This document shows, one piece after another, positions 13,258-21,383 of a DNA stretch of 28,105 nt. Source of the DNA: a virus; the IMG/VR virus record IMGVR_UViG_3300030520_000092, positions 1 to 28,105 of that record, one strand, 5' to 3'. The stretch's first letter is position 1, and each line of letters starts with the position of its first letter. The position numbers were made by a program, and so were the translations under genes. Under the pieces are notes generated by a model. It had not been told where the DNA came from. It did no database searches and saw nothing but the letters and a program-made list of their open reading frames with translations.

Positions 13258-13905
13258 TCATGCCTCTTTCCCGTAGTCGGCTGCGGCGAGTGCCTGCAAG
13301 GCGTCGTGCGCGCCAGATGCCACGGTGATGATGTCCTTGACCATGGTCGTTGTCAGCCACTCGGCTGCCGCGAGCTCGTCCAGGCTGATGGCGTAGTTGA
13401 TGGCGAGAATATCAACGGCGAGCTGGGTTGCCTCGGTATCGTCCTCGACACGTGCCGGGACCTCGCTGGCGGCGGTCAGGCTCAGAATGCCCCGTAAACG
13501 CTCCAGGATCGATCGCAGCGCGACCGGGGGCATCCACCCCGCCAGGGTGAAGACTTGCGGCACAGCGACCAAGAAGCGGGCTTCCGGCGTGATCTTGAGA
13601 AGCTGGGGGACCAGCCACGTGTGACCGCTCACCGCGCCCTTGATGGCAGCGCCGGCCAGCGTCTCCAGGCGTGCGAAGTCGCCCGGGCTGCGTCCGACCA
13701 TGGCGACATACCAGCCGGCCGCGGTGCGCACGTAGCTGGCAGCCTGTAAGGAGTCGTACCGGGCCCCGAAATGCTTGCCGGCCCCGCCATCGGGACCGTG
13801 CGCATAGATATCCATGCCGCCTTGCAGGCCGTGCCACCCCATGTGGGCCGGCACGGTGACGCCGGTCGGAACGTAGTAGCCCGGGTAGCGCGCAGCGCGT
13901 GCCAT
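13258..13905 (-). CDS. Hypothetical tail-region protein, possible assembly chaperone
   Basis: A 215-residue protein starting MARAARYPGYYVPTGVTVPA. The first half has Gly-rich loops and the second half is helical (SILERLRGILSLTAASEV, LDELAAAEWLTTTMVKDI). ATG at 13905 overlaps the TGA of the tube gene (TGATG); an earlier GTG at 13920 is less likely. Position between the major tail gene and the tape measure is that of tail assembly chaperones, which are helical. No slippery heptamer precedes its stop, but the stop is UGA followed by C, and the next gene continues in the same frame. Confidence 0.6.
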   Translation of the reverse strand: MARAARYPGYYVPTGVTVPAHMGWHGLQGGMDIYAHGPDGGAGKHFGARYDSLQAASYVRTAAGWYVAMVGRSPGDFARLETLAGAAIKGAVSGHTWLVPQLLKITPEARFLVAVPQVFTLAGWMPPVALRSILERLRGILSLTAASEVPARVEDDTEATQLAVDILAINYAISLDELAAAEWLTTTMVKDIITVASGAHDALQALAAADYGKEA

Positions 13906-14798
13906 CAGGTCACAGCCCACGACAGCGCCGAGTGTGTGGAATCGGCCACGGGGCGGATGATCAGCTTTTTCGAGCTGGGCGATGACAGCGGCGACTGCAC
14001 ACTATCCTCCAACGTCCAGCCGGCGTTGAGCGTCCAGGTAATGGTAGAGCTGCCGAGGGTGCCACCCTGCGCGGCGGCGGTGAAGACGGCCGAGACAGCG
14101 CCGACGCCTTCAGGGACGGATACGTCCCTGACTTCAGCTTCCAATCGGATGCCGATGCGGCCCTTGGGTCCGCCACCGGTGACGGCGGTCGGGTAGGGGC
14201 AGCCCAGCAGCCAATCGAAATCAAACTTGTGATCCACATTCAGCGACAGGCTGTTGCAGTTGATGACGCTGACCCCGTCGAGTGTCAGGCCAGTCAGGGT
14301 GTAGCCCTGCTGATTGAACGACTGCGCGGGCAGGGCGGCGGTGTCAGTCTGCGTCAGCGGATCTGACGTGCCGTTGAGGCTGATCGGGTAAAGTTTCATG
14401 CCCATCGTGGCGAAGCTTCCGAGCGTCCACTTGAACGACTCCATGACCGCAACGCCGTTTAAGGCGGTGCGCGTCTCATGCACGGAGCCCGCCGCATAGC
14501 CCGGCCCCTGGTTATTGGCCAAGGCGTAGGCGAGGACGGCACCCGTCGTGCCGTTGAGGGCGGCAAAAGGAATGGGCACCGTCAGACTGGACGCACCGCA
14601 CGCAGTGAGCATGACCTTAGCGGCGATGGTGTCCCACGTGGCCACCGACGCGCGCTGCAGCATCGTGTGATACGTCTCGGACATCGTGCCGTCCGCGCCG
14701 TCCGAGTCGATCTTGTTTTGACGCTGCAGGACATTCCCGCGCACGCCGACAAGAGCACTGCCGTTAAGAGATAACGCCTGGAGGCCATATGCGGTCAT
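13905..14798 (-). CDS. Probable major tail (tube) protein
   Basis: A 297-residue protein starting MTAYGLQALSLNGSALVGVR. It is rich in beta-strand patterns with alternating hydrophobic/polar residues and few charged helices; the segment YTLTGLTLDGVSVINCNSLS with a following NVDHKFDFDW is consistent with a tube-type beta sandwich. Location after the probable neck genes and upstream of the chaperone/tape measure region favours tube. A sheath protein would be larger (about 380-500 aa), and none is seen in the window. Start overlaps the upstream stop (ATGA 14795-14798). Confidence 0.55.
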   Translation of the reverse strand: MTAYGLQALSLNGSALVGVRGNVLQRQNKIDSDGADGTMSETYHTMLQRASVATWDTIAAKVMLTACGASSLTVPIPFAALNGTTGAVLAYALANNQGPGYAAGSVHETRTALNGVAVMESFKWTLGSFATMGMKLYPISLNGTSDPLTQTDTAALPAQSFNQQGYTLTGLTLDGVSVINCNSLSLNVDHKFDFDWLLGCPYPTAVTGGGPKGRIGIRLEAEVRDVSVPEGVGAVSAVFTAAAQGGTLGSSTITWTLNAGWTLEDSVQSPLSSPSSKKLIIRPVADSTHSALSWAVT

Positions 14799-15313
14799 GG
14801 GGAATGCCAATCGAGCTGGAGGAGTGCGTAACCGAGGGATGCAAGATCTGACGTGCCGTCGTACACGGAATGCGACTTGGGATAGCACGTGCCGCGCGCG
14901 AGGTATCCCGGCTGACCAAACAGCGCCTGGACCTGCTCAGCGATGGTGGAGGCGATGGTACGGACGTATTCGAGCTGATCCGATGCGCCGGTTGTTATCT
15001 GCGACACGGGAATATACAGTTGAATATTCACAACCCCATTATGGGAGAACGTGTACAAGGCTATTTCCTCGGTAGGAAACTCCTCCCCGTGCACGACGGC
15101 AGCGAAGGTCAGGCCCGCCTGGAAGTTGATAGGCGTTCCCGCCATGGACGTAGCCGACGTAGGGAGGTCGCCCTGTGTGTTGTAGCCACCAATCGAGCGT
15201 ACCGTCTGCTGGCTGGGAATGGGGGCAAGCGCCAGGAATTGTGCAGTGGCCTGCAGTTGCGCGATAGCGTACTGGATCACGTAGCCGATGTAGGAATTCG
15301 CAGTGAGGGTCAT
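14795..15313 (-). CDS. Probable neck / tail-terminator protein
   Basis: A 172-residue protein starting MTLTANSYIGYVIQYAIAQL. It mixes N-terminal helices with a beta region (GTPINFQAGLTFAAVVHGEE) and a helix ASTIAEQVQALFGQPGY. Position immediately before the tube gene matches tail terminators or tail-completion proteins, which join the tail to the head. No direct motif. ATGA overlaps at both ends. Confidence 0.5.
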   Translation of the reverse strand: MTLTANSYIGYVIQYAIAQLQATAQFLALAPIPSQQTVRSIGGYNTQGDLPTSATSMAGTPINFQAGLTFAAVVHGEEFPTEEIALYTFSHNGVVNIQLYIPVSQITTGASDQLEYVRTIASTIAEQVQALFGQPGYLARGTCYPKSHSVYDGTSDLASLGYALLQLDWHSP

Positions 15314-15792
15314 CCGGTCCTCACGGTACGAGCGCCCTGGCCGGCGATCTCGCTATGGCGTGGCTTGACCAGCAGGAGCGTCCAGCGCGCGCCGTTGACG
15401 GGCCCACGGTGCTGCAGGTACCATGTCCCGGCCATGTCGGGACTGGTGAACGTGAAGGTGTCCGCGCGCTGCGGTACGGGGACGTCATAGACCGAGACGA
15501 GCACAACGGCCATGCGGTCGTCTGTCTCGCCTGCCTGATCGATCATAATGGTTTGCATTTCCTGGCTGGCAGGAATGGCCGTGATGGTCTTGGGACTGCC
15601 AACCGATCCCTTGGCGGGCGTGTAGACGCACGCCTGCCCAAAATTGTCCTGCAACACCGCCAACCCCTCGTTGGCATTCACGTCGAATTGATTCAGGACC
15701 GGCGCACCGTTGTAGGTGCCCGGTCCGTTGTATGCCTGCCCGGGCGAGTTGTATTCGCCCGTGGGCTGCTGGGGGTTGACGGGGTTGGCCAT
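15310..15792 (-). CDS. Hypothetical head-tail joining protein
   Basis: A 160-residue protein starting MANPVNPQQPTGEYNSPGQA. The first ~35 residues are disordered, rich in Asn, Pro, Gln, Gly and Tyr. The rest looks beta-structured (TITAIPASQEMQTIMIDQ, ADTFTFTSPDMAGTWYLQHR). Its location suggests a neck or connector component or a small virion protein. Start has only a weak site. Family not recognised. Confidence 0.55.
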   Translation of the reverse strand: MANPVNPQQPTGEYNSPGQAYNGPGTYNGAPVLNQFDVNANEGLAVLQDNFGQACVYTPAKGSVGSPKTITAIPASQEMQTIMIDQAGETDDRMAVVLVSVYDVPVPQRADTFTFTSPDMAGTWYLQHRGPVNGARWTLLLVKPRHSEIAGQGARTVRTG

Positions 15793-15797
15793 CGGTC

Positions 15798-16244
15798 TTA
15801 CTCGTCCGTGTCCGCGATCTCGAATGCGGCGAATATCTCCAGGGTGAACTTGTCCGGGGCGAAGACGGCGGCACGGCTGACCTTGTCGGCATGCTCGATC
15901 GCGTAGACGACGGCGGTCTTGCAGCAGTCGCGTTGTTTGATGGACAGCTCGAACGGCTTGCCCTTGGCGGACTGCCAGACCTTGAAGGCGGCGTTGAACG
16001 CAGCGGCGCGGGCGGCGTTGGCAGCCTGCGTCTCACCTTCGACGGCGGGGAACGGCTCACCGATCTCGTACGGGGTGGACCAGCCCTCGGGCGTGAAGGT
16101 GCGGGTGTGCGACTCGTACACGCGATCCCACGTACGCGCGGCCAGACCGAGCTTGCTGGGCGTGGTCCAGGGGCCTTGCTCGGCCAGTGCTGCGACGATG
16201 CGCGCGGTTGCCTGGTTGGAGAGAGTGAAGGGGAGGGAAGCCAT
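15798..16244 (-). CDS. Hypothetical virion-module protein
   Basis: A 148-residue protein starting MASLPFTLSNQATARIVAAL. An N-terminal helix is followed by RTWDRVYESHTRTFTPEGWS, an Ala-rich helix (QAANAARAAAFNAAFKVW) and a C-terminal KFTLEIFAAFEIADTDE. The ATG at 16244 is preferred over an upstream TTG at 16262. No motif recognised. It lies between the membrane-anchored coiled-coil gene and the probable neck genes. Confidence 0.6.
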   Translation of the reverse strand: MASLPFTLSNQATARIVAALAEQGPWTTPSKLGLAARTWDRVYESHTRTFTPEGWSTPYEIGEPFPAVEGETQAANAARAAAFNAAFKVWQSAKGKPFELSIKQRDCCKTAVVYAIEHADKVSRAAVFAPDKFTLEIFAAFEIADTDE

Positions 16245-16280
16245 GGCTCGGTCTTTCAACAATGCAGCACCCGGAGTGGG

Positions 16281-16703
16281 TCAGCCGCCTAAAACGGGGT
16301 GGGGTTGCGGCGTGTTGTCCAGTGAGCGCTTGTCCAGCATGGTCAACATCTTGCTGACATCCGCCGGGTTGGCGCTGACGGACACGGCCACCGCAAGCCG
16401 GTCATTCGAGCGAGTATTCTCGCGCACGGCGGCCTTCAGCTCGATATTGCTGACGGTGTTGGCGCCGATCACTTGCTTGTAATCCTCCGCACGCTCGCGC
16501 TCCAGGACCATGAGCGCCTGCTGGCACTTGGCCTCGCGCGCAAGGGCGGCGTCTTCGCGCTCCTTCGACTTGCGTTCGATCTCTCCGATACGGTCGGTAT
16601 TGTCTTTCATCCGCTTCCAGATCAGACGCCCGAGAAGGCCCGCGACAATGACCGTGCACGGTCCGACGATGGAGGTTATGATGGCGATCCAGAGGGGCAT
16701 CAT
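16281..16703 (-). CDS. Membrane-anchored coiled-coil protein
   Basis: A 140-residue protein. Residues ~3-26 (PLWIAIITSIVGPCTVIVAG, LLGRLIW) form a single transmembrane helix, followed by positively charged KRMK and then a long Arg/Lys/Glu-rich coiled coil (DNTDRIGEIERKSKEREDAA, ALMVLERERAEDYKQV) to about residue 75. The start at 16703 overlaps the fibre gene stop (TAATG), with a second ATG directly after. Architecture resembles small phage inner-membrane proteins such as i-spanin or XhlA-like lysis accessories, but no holin or endolysin was recognised beside it. Could instead be a virion protein used at DNA entry. Confidence 0.7.
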   Translation of the reverse strand: MMPLWIAIITSIVGPCTVIVAGLLGRLIWKRMKDNTDRIGEIERKSKEREDAALAREAKCQQALMVLERERAEDYKQVIGANTVSNIELKAAVRENTRSNDRLAVAVSVSANPADVSKMLTMLDKRSLDNTPQPHPVLGG

Positions 16704-18889
16704 TAGGTGCCCAGGTATCCGAAGGCCTTGAGGTCCAGAATCAACTGCGCGACTGCTGCCGCGAGATTCGGCAGGGTGATGGAGCCGGCTGCAAAGCTGG
16801 CCTGATAGGCGTTGCCGGTGGGCGTTCCGTAGCCGGTTTTCTGGGCTGCCGGAGTTGCACCGAGAACGCCTATCGTTGATCCGGAATGAACCAACGACCC
16901 AGCGAATAGCGCGCCTCCGGACTGAACCCACAGGGCATATGAGTTGGTTATCGTGACATTGGTACCTGCCGTAGGGGAGGCAGTTATCGCAAGCGTGGCC
17001 GCAGTGGTGATTGTTTGAGATGCCGTGTTGCAGGCATAGGTCGGGGCCTGAAACAGGAACGCGCGCTGGGTGCCCGGAGTCGTCGTAGACCACGTGACGG
17101 TACGCGACATATTGACATTGGCATCAATGACTTCCGTGCCACTTGTTAATCCGGTATGCGCTCCGAAGCTGAAACTCAGCGCCAGCGGAGTGCCTGACGC
17201 GCCGGCACTCTGCGTGATATTCAGCGGATTAGTTATGCCGCTGACGATAACAGCGCCAGCAAACTTAGATGATCCGGCCTGGATCCACAGTGCGTATGAG
17301 TTGGAAATAGTGACGTTGGTACCCGGCACAGGGGCTGCCACGATAGCCAAAGTAGCCGCTGTACCGATGGTCTGCGATGCGGTATTGCAGGTATAGGTCG
17401 GATTAGAAACAATCATCGCGCGCTGCGTGGCCGGTGTCGATGTGGCAAATTGCACGCTGCGTGCCAGTGATAAATTGATGTCAGGGGCTTCCGTCCCGGA
17501 TGTCAGCGTCGTATGAGCGCCACCAGTCAGAGTCAGCCCCACGGGTGAACCCGATGTAGCTGCCGCTTGTGTTAGCGTCAGAGGGACGGTTGATCCAGTG
17601 ACTGTGACGGTGGAGCCAACTTGCAGCTGCTTCGCTACGGCCAGTCCGCCCGACATGATAACACCAGCGCTGACACTGCTGGTCGCATCGCGGGTGCCGT
17701 TGAAGATCACATCACCCGCACCAATGGCGCCGACCTGGTACTGGAGCGGCGCCCAGCCGTTCACGTTGTCGTTGAGGTACCAGCCCAAGACATTTCCGTG
17801 AGTCGTCTGCTGGATCGTTCCTGCGACGGCGAATTGCACAATTGCATCATTACCCGTGGTTCCGTTAAGCTGGATGCTGGCGGAATTGGCAGCGGCAGCG
17901 TTCACCTGGATCTGAGGTCCGCCGCCTGACAAGGTGAGCGTGGTAGCGGAGAGCGTGCTCCCGAACGTCCCGGAGGTACCAACCTGCAGTGACTTCGCTA
18001 CCGCCAGGCCGCCACTTAAAACAAATGCTGCCGTGGTCGAATTGCTGGCATCGAGGGTCAGTGGGGAGTTGATAAATCCAACACCTACAGCGCCAGCGTT
18101 GAATATGATCTGACTCTGAACATTAACGACATCAAGTATCGAAAATATGTTTGTCGTATTTTTAATTATGCGCCACTTTGATGTGCCGTTGTCTTTGAAG
18201 TCCAGCCCGGTATTGGATCCGGTGGTGCCGTTGTCTAGGGAGAGTGTGGTATTGGATCCGCCAAATAGCATGACCGTCTGATTATTTGTAAACGTTTGCG
18301 CCGTGGCGAGCAACGCTGCCGTGCCGGTTGTGGGCACGGTGAGGGTGAATGCTCCGATGGAAAGGCCCGTGACGGTGGCAGCATTTCCGCTGCATGCGGC
18401 TGCGGTAGTAGCAGTGGCCGAGTTGCCAGAGCATGCCGCCGCCGTCGTGGCCGTCGCCGCATTGCCCGTGCAGGACCCCGAGCTGCCCGAGACGTTCCCC
18501 GTAACGTTGCCAGTTACGGCGCCGGTGAGCGGGCCCACGAAGCCGGTGGTGCTGGTGATGGCACCGCTGGACGTGATCGCGGTAGCGGTCAGCCAGGGGA
18601 TGTCCAACGCGACCAGGGCGCGCATGGCGGGAGCACCAGCACCGCCTGATGCCGGGCCTGCGAATACAAAGTTTTGCGATACGGTGGACGGGATCTGCGC
18701 CTGCAAGGCCTTGATCTGTCCCGTAAGCGTGGCCTGCCCCGAGGACGAGGAAATGCCGACGTAGGCTTGCATCCCGGCAATGGCGTCATTCGCCTGCCCG
18801 TGATTCAGATTATGCGCAACCGTCGATATCGAATCGTTCGGGCCGGGGTCTACGAAGGCGTCATAGGCCGTGGGGAAAAGGGTGCTCAT
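16703..18889 (-). CDS. Fibre-like virion protein with repeated modules
   Basis: A 728-residue protein starting MSTLFPTAYDAFVDPGPNDS. The N-terminal ~60 residues (FPTAYDAF.DPGPNDS....HN..HGQANDAI.GMQAYVG) match the adaptor found at the head of many phage fibre proteins. Next comes a low-complexity Gly/Asn/Thr region (VTGNVTGNVSGSSGSCTGNA) and then beta-rich repeats, with SGGLAVAK occurring twice and a ~119-residue unit duplicated near the C-terminus. No chaperone or catalytic triad seen. It lies between head and tail genes rather than after the hub, so it may be a head or neck fibre as well as a tail fibre. GGGGG six bases upstream of ATG gives a strong start. Confidence 0.75.
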   Translation of the reverse strand: MSTLFPTAYDAFVDPGPNDSISTVAHNLNHGQANDAIAGMQAYVGISSSSGQATLTGQIKALQAQIPSTVSQNFVFAGPASGGAGAPAMRALVALDIPWLTATAITSSGAITSTTGFVGPLTGAVTGNVTGNVSGSSGSCTGNAATATTAAACSGNSATATTAAACSGNAATVTGLSIGAFTLTVPTTGTAALLATAQTFTNNQTVMLFGGSNTTLSLDNGTTGSNTGLDFKDNGTSKWRIIKNTTNIFSILDVVNVQSQIIFNAGAVGVGFINSPLTLDASNSTTAAFVLSGGLAVAKSLQVGTSGTFGSTLSATTLTLSGGGPQIQVNAAAANSASIQLNGTTGNDAIVQFAVAGTIQQTTHGNVLGWYLNDNVNGWAPLQYQVGAIGAGDVIFNGTRDATSSVSAGVIMSGGLAVAKQLQVGSTVTVTGSTVPLTLTQAAATSGSPVGLTLTGGAHTTLTSGTEAPDINLSLARSVQFATSTPATQRAMIVSNPTYTCNTASQTIGTAATLAIVAAPVPGTNVTISNSYALWIQAGSSKFAGAVIVSGITNPLNITQSAGASGTPLALSFSFGAHTGLTSGTEVIDANVNMSRTVTWSTTTPGTQRAFLFQAPTYACNTASQTITTAATLAITASPTAGTNVTITNSYALWVQSGGALFAGSLVHSGSTIGVLGATPAAQKTGYGTPTGNAYQASFAAGSITLPNLAAAVAQLILDLKAFGYLGT
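16905..17530 (-). repeat. Tandem ~357-bp duplication in the fibre gene
   Basis: The coding unit spanning about 17260-17530 (TSGTEAPDINLSLARSVQFA ... NTASQT ... GTNVTISNSYALW) recurs at about 16905-17170 (TSGTEVIDANVNMSRTVTWS ... NTASQT ... GTNVTITNSYALW). The offset measured from matching anchors at 17512 and 17155 is 357 bp, or 119 residues. Identity is high in the NTASQT and TNSYALW blocks and lower elsewhere. Confidence 0.75.
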
Positions 18890-18902
18890 GGAGCCCCCTA
18901 CA

Positions 18903-19721
18903 TCACTTGCCGGCCGCAGGCGCGGGAACGGTGAGCGGCGCCACGGGTGGCACCTTCAAGATATGCACCTTGATCAGGAGCGCCTGGAAGATGCCCGAGA
19001 CGCCCTTGGAGGTAGCGACACTGCCGTGGAACAGCTTCAGGCCCTCCGCCACACCCTCGCGCGCGGCGGTGTCGAGCGCGCTGCAGGCCTCATGGAACGC
19101 ACCGGCCAGGATGGTCCCGGCCACGATGGTCTTATGCTGGCGGCGGTAGACCACGTAGGCCCAGACGATCAGCGGGACGATGGCAGCAGCCAGGCACATA
19201 TACACGTGCGAGAGCGCAACACCAAGGCACAGGCACAGGGCCAGGACGCCGACACCGGACACCAGGACACCCTCGCCCAGCGTCTCCCCGAATGGGATCT
19301 TCCAGACCATGGACGCGATGATGTCGATAACCCCTAAGATCATGGCAACCAGGGCCAAGCATTCTGCCACGCGCAGAATGGCATGCAGGGGCGCCAGGCG
19401 GGCCTCGGTGACTGCATCGGCCTTGGCCTTGTCCGCGTCCTTTGCCTCGATCTGGGCGGTCAGGAGCTGCCCCTGCAGGGTGGCCACGTTGTCATGGGCG
19501 GCGGACGCAGCGGCCTGGGCCGATGCCACCGACTTGTCGGCCTGCGCCTGGGCGATCTTAACCGCTACGTTGGCCTTGGCGGTGGCGTCGTCCGCTGCCT
19601 GGGCGGCGAGCACGGCCGCGTGGTCCGGGGTGGCGACGGCGGATGCGATGCAGCCAGCCAGGAGCGCCAGCATGGTTACAAGGATCAGGGCGACCGTGGA
19701 TGCTAGGGTGAGTGCACGCAT
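18903..19721 (-). CDS. Polytopic lipoprotein of unknown function
   Basis: A 272-residue protein starting MRALTLASTVALILVTMLAL, with lipobox L-A-G-Cys24. Residues ~30-105 are an Ala/Asp/Lys-rich helical stretch (QAADDATAKANVAVKIAQAQ), similar in feel to an outer-membrane lipoprotein helix. Residues ~108-195 contain two or three hydrophobic spans (ECLALVAMILGVIDIIASMV; GVLALCLCLGVALSHVYMCL, AAAIVPLIVWAYVVY). The C-terminus has an amphipathic region and ends PAPAAGK. A lipid anchor combined with membrane spans is unusual. The start at 19721 overlaps the previous stop (TAATG). It may be a membrane protein involved in infection, lysis or exclusion. Confidence 0.75.
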   Translation of the reverse strand: MRALTLASTVALILVTMLALLAGCIASAVATPDHAAVLAAQAADDATAKANVAVKIAQAQADKSVASAQAAASAAHDNVATLQGQLLTAQIEAKDADKAKADAVTEARLAPLHAILRVAECLALVAMILGVIDIIASMVWKIPFGETLGEGVLVSGVGVLALCLCLGVALSHVYMCLAAAIVPLIVWAYVVYRRQHKTIVAGTILAGAFHEACSALDTAAREGVAEGLKLFHGSVATSKGVSGIFQALLIKVHILKVPPVAPLTVPAPAAGK

Positions 19722-20113
19722 TAGACGCCTTCGACTTTCACGACGTAAAAGGTGAGAGACACCACAGACGGGCCGCCGGTGGCGCACGACAGGTAGACGT
19801 AGTTTTCAGGCGTCGTGCACAGAATCGACTCGTTCGGTTTCTGCGCTGCGTTGATATTCTGCGGGCCGCTGTTGGGATCGAGCGTGCCCACATTGGCCTG
19901 CCCCGGAGGGCTGGTCTTGAATTGCAGCGCCACGGCCGAAAATATGTCCATGCGCTGCGTGATGTAGCCATTCTGGCCGGGCCCGCTCTGGATCTCCGCG
20001 AGCTGTGCGGTGGTCAGGAGCTTGGCAATCTGCGTAAACGTGCCAGCCGCCGGGGCGTTGACGTTGAACGTCAAGACCGCGTCATAGCTATTGCGGAGAT
20101 CCATCGCGCTCAT
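19721..20113 (-). CDS. Hypothetical 130-aa virion-module protein
   Basis: A 130-residue protein starting MSAMDLRNSYDAVLTFNVNA. It appears mainly beta (DAVLTFNVN, AVALQFKTSP, VSLTFYVVKVEGV) with a short helix. Position just after the capsid and a 75-aa gene suggests a head, head-completion or decoration component. ATGA overlap with the upstream gene at 20110-20113. Not recognised. Confidence 0.6.
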   Translation of the reverse strand: MSAMDLRNSYDAVLTFNVNAPAAGTFTQIAKLLTTAQLAEIQSGPGQNGYITQRMDIFSAVALQFKTSPPGQANVGTLDPNSGPQNINAAQKPNESILCTTPENYVYLSCATGGPSVVSLTFYVVKVEGV

Positions 20114-20337
20114 TTGCGGCCCTGCAGAGACTTGTCAGGAGTTGGCGGAGCCTTCTCCGCTTCGACCGGGACGAACTTCCACGCCGACCACTCGATACGG
20201 CCAAGAAAAAACATGGCGTCCTCGTGACTCTCGAACGCCATGATGGCCTTGACGGTTCCGGCGGGCACGGTCTGGTTGCGTGGGCCCCACAGGGCCTCGC
20301 GCGCGGCGGTCAATTTGTACTTGATGAGATCGGCCAC
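20110..20337 (-). CDS. Hypothetical 75-aa protein
   Basis: A 75-residue protein starting at GTG (MADLIKYKLTAAREALWGPR), chosen because AGGGGG lies 6 bases upstream; the in-frame TTG at 20358 falls in the terminator's U tract. It has an SH3-like beta pattern (VPAGTVKAIMAFESHEDAMF, FLGRIEWSAWKFVPVE) and an acidic/Pro tail. It is the first gene after the strong terminator at 20357-20387, so its expression depends on readthrough, on antitermination or on a promoter not recognised. Confidence 0.6.
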   Translation of the reverse strand: MADLIKYKLTAAREALWGPRNQTVPAGTVKAIMAFESHEDAMFFLGRIEWSAWKFVPVEAEKAPPTPDKSLQGRK

Positions 20338-20356
20338 CGGATACCCCCTGACGCCC

Positions 20357-20387
20357 AAAAACCCTCGCTACCAGGGATAGCGAGGGT
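20357..20387 (-). terminator. Strong intrinsic terminator after the major capsid gene
   Basis: On the transcribed strand ACCCTCGCTA-TCCCTGG-TAGCGAGGGT is a perfect 10-bp stem with a 7-base loop, followed at once by TTTTT (with one T shared with the stem end). It starts 25 bases after the capsid stop codon. A strong terminator here would raise capsid and upstream gene transcripts relative to tail genes. Confidence 0.9.
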
Positions 20388-20411
20388 GTCGAGTTGTTCA
20401 AAGAGCGACGA

Positions 20412-21380
20412 TCAGGAGATGAGGAGCTGCACCGCGTCGGACAGGCGGCCGTAGCCCGCGTTGCCAACGGTCTTGAGGCCGTACTGCCAGGCATCCGCGT
20501 CGTGCTCGTAATCCGAGCCGGCGCCCTTCACGGTCACGAGGCGCTCGCCGATGTTCTCCTGGAACACGAAGGGCATCGCGTTCGGGGTGATATTGACGAG
20601 GTAGACCGCCGTGCCGGTGATGCGCGTGCTGGGCAGCAAGACGAGGTTGCTGATCTGCTGCTTGAGGCCGAATACCGGGTTGTCCACGCTGCCAGAACCG
20701 GTGTCGAGCTTGGGGTTGCTGATTGCCTGGTAAAAGCTGGCCGCCTGGATCGAGCTGGCGACGATGGGCACCACGACCGCAATGGCCGTGATGTCTTCGT
20801 TGATCGGCTCACCGCGATCGTCCAGGAAACTGAGCATGGCCTGAATGCCCTTGACGATGGCCTTGGCTGCCTCGTACGGGGTCATCACGGACGGACCGCC
20901 GCCGGTGACGTAGGGGACGACGTTGTTGATGGTGATGGACTGGCCGACGCCGTAGACGTGGCTGGCGTTGAAGTACGACAGGCCGTCATACGCGAGGTAG
21001 GAGCCGCCCGTGGCGCCGTTGTTGATCAGATCCGCGATCAGCTTGGAACGCCACTGCTTCATGCGCTGGCCGAGCTGAGAAAACGTCATCATGACGTTGC
21101 TCGTCTTGTCGTTCTTGATCCAGTCCAGCAGGAGATCGGTCGTCACTTCAAACTTACGGTTTTTGACCGTGTAGTTGTACTCGATCGGCTGCATGGGCTG
21201 GCGCGCGCCGAACCATTCGCGCATCGGGCCGATGGTGCCGAGGAAGTCCAGACGCTCCGAGGATCCGGCCGGCAGCATCGAGCTGATGCTCACGGCCAGA
21301 CCGTTGAGTCCGTCCGACATCGGAGTCGTGGTGATGATCTTGTTGATCAGGCCACGGCAGTAGTAGTCAGTGATAGCCAT
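20412..21380 (-). CDS. Major capsid protein (Mu gpT-like)
   Basis: A 322-residue protein that should form the icosahedral shell. The segment FLGTIGPMREWFGARQPMQP followed by YTVKNRKFEVTTDLLLDWIK (about residues 46-88) matches the conserved N-terminal region of the Mu gpT head subunit family (W.G.....R.W.G.R.......YT.KN..FE.T......DI). A helical spine (FSQLGQRMKQWRSKLIADLI) and beta regions typical of the HK97 fold follow. It lies after protease/scaffold and decoration genes, as expected, and before a strong terminator. Length is similar to the family. The start has a GGAAAGA site. Confidence 0.85.
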   Translation of the reverse strand: MAITDYYCRGLINKIITTTPMSDGLNGLAVSISSMLPAGSSERLDFLGTIGPMREWFGARQPMQPIEYNYTVKNRKFEVTTDLLLDWIKNDKTSNVMMTFSQLGQRMKQWRSKLIADLINNGATGGSYLAYDGLSYFNASHVYGVGQSITINNVVPYVTGGGPSVMTPYEAAKAIVKGIQAMLSFLDDRGEPINEDITAIAVVVPIVASSIQAASFYQAISNPKLDTGSGSVDNPVFGLKQQISNLVLLPSTRITGTAVYLVNITPNAMPFVFQENIGERLVTVKGAGSDYEHDADAWQYGLKTVGNAGYGRLSDAVQLLIS

Positions 21381-21383
21381 GGA

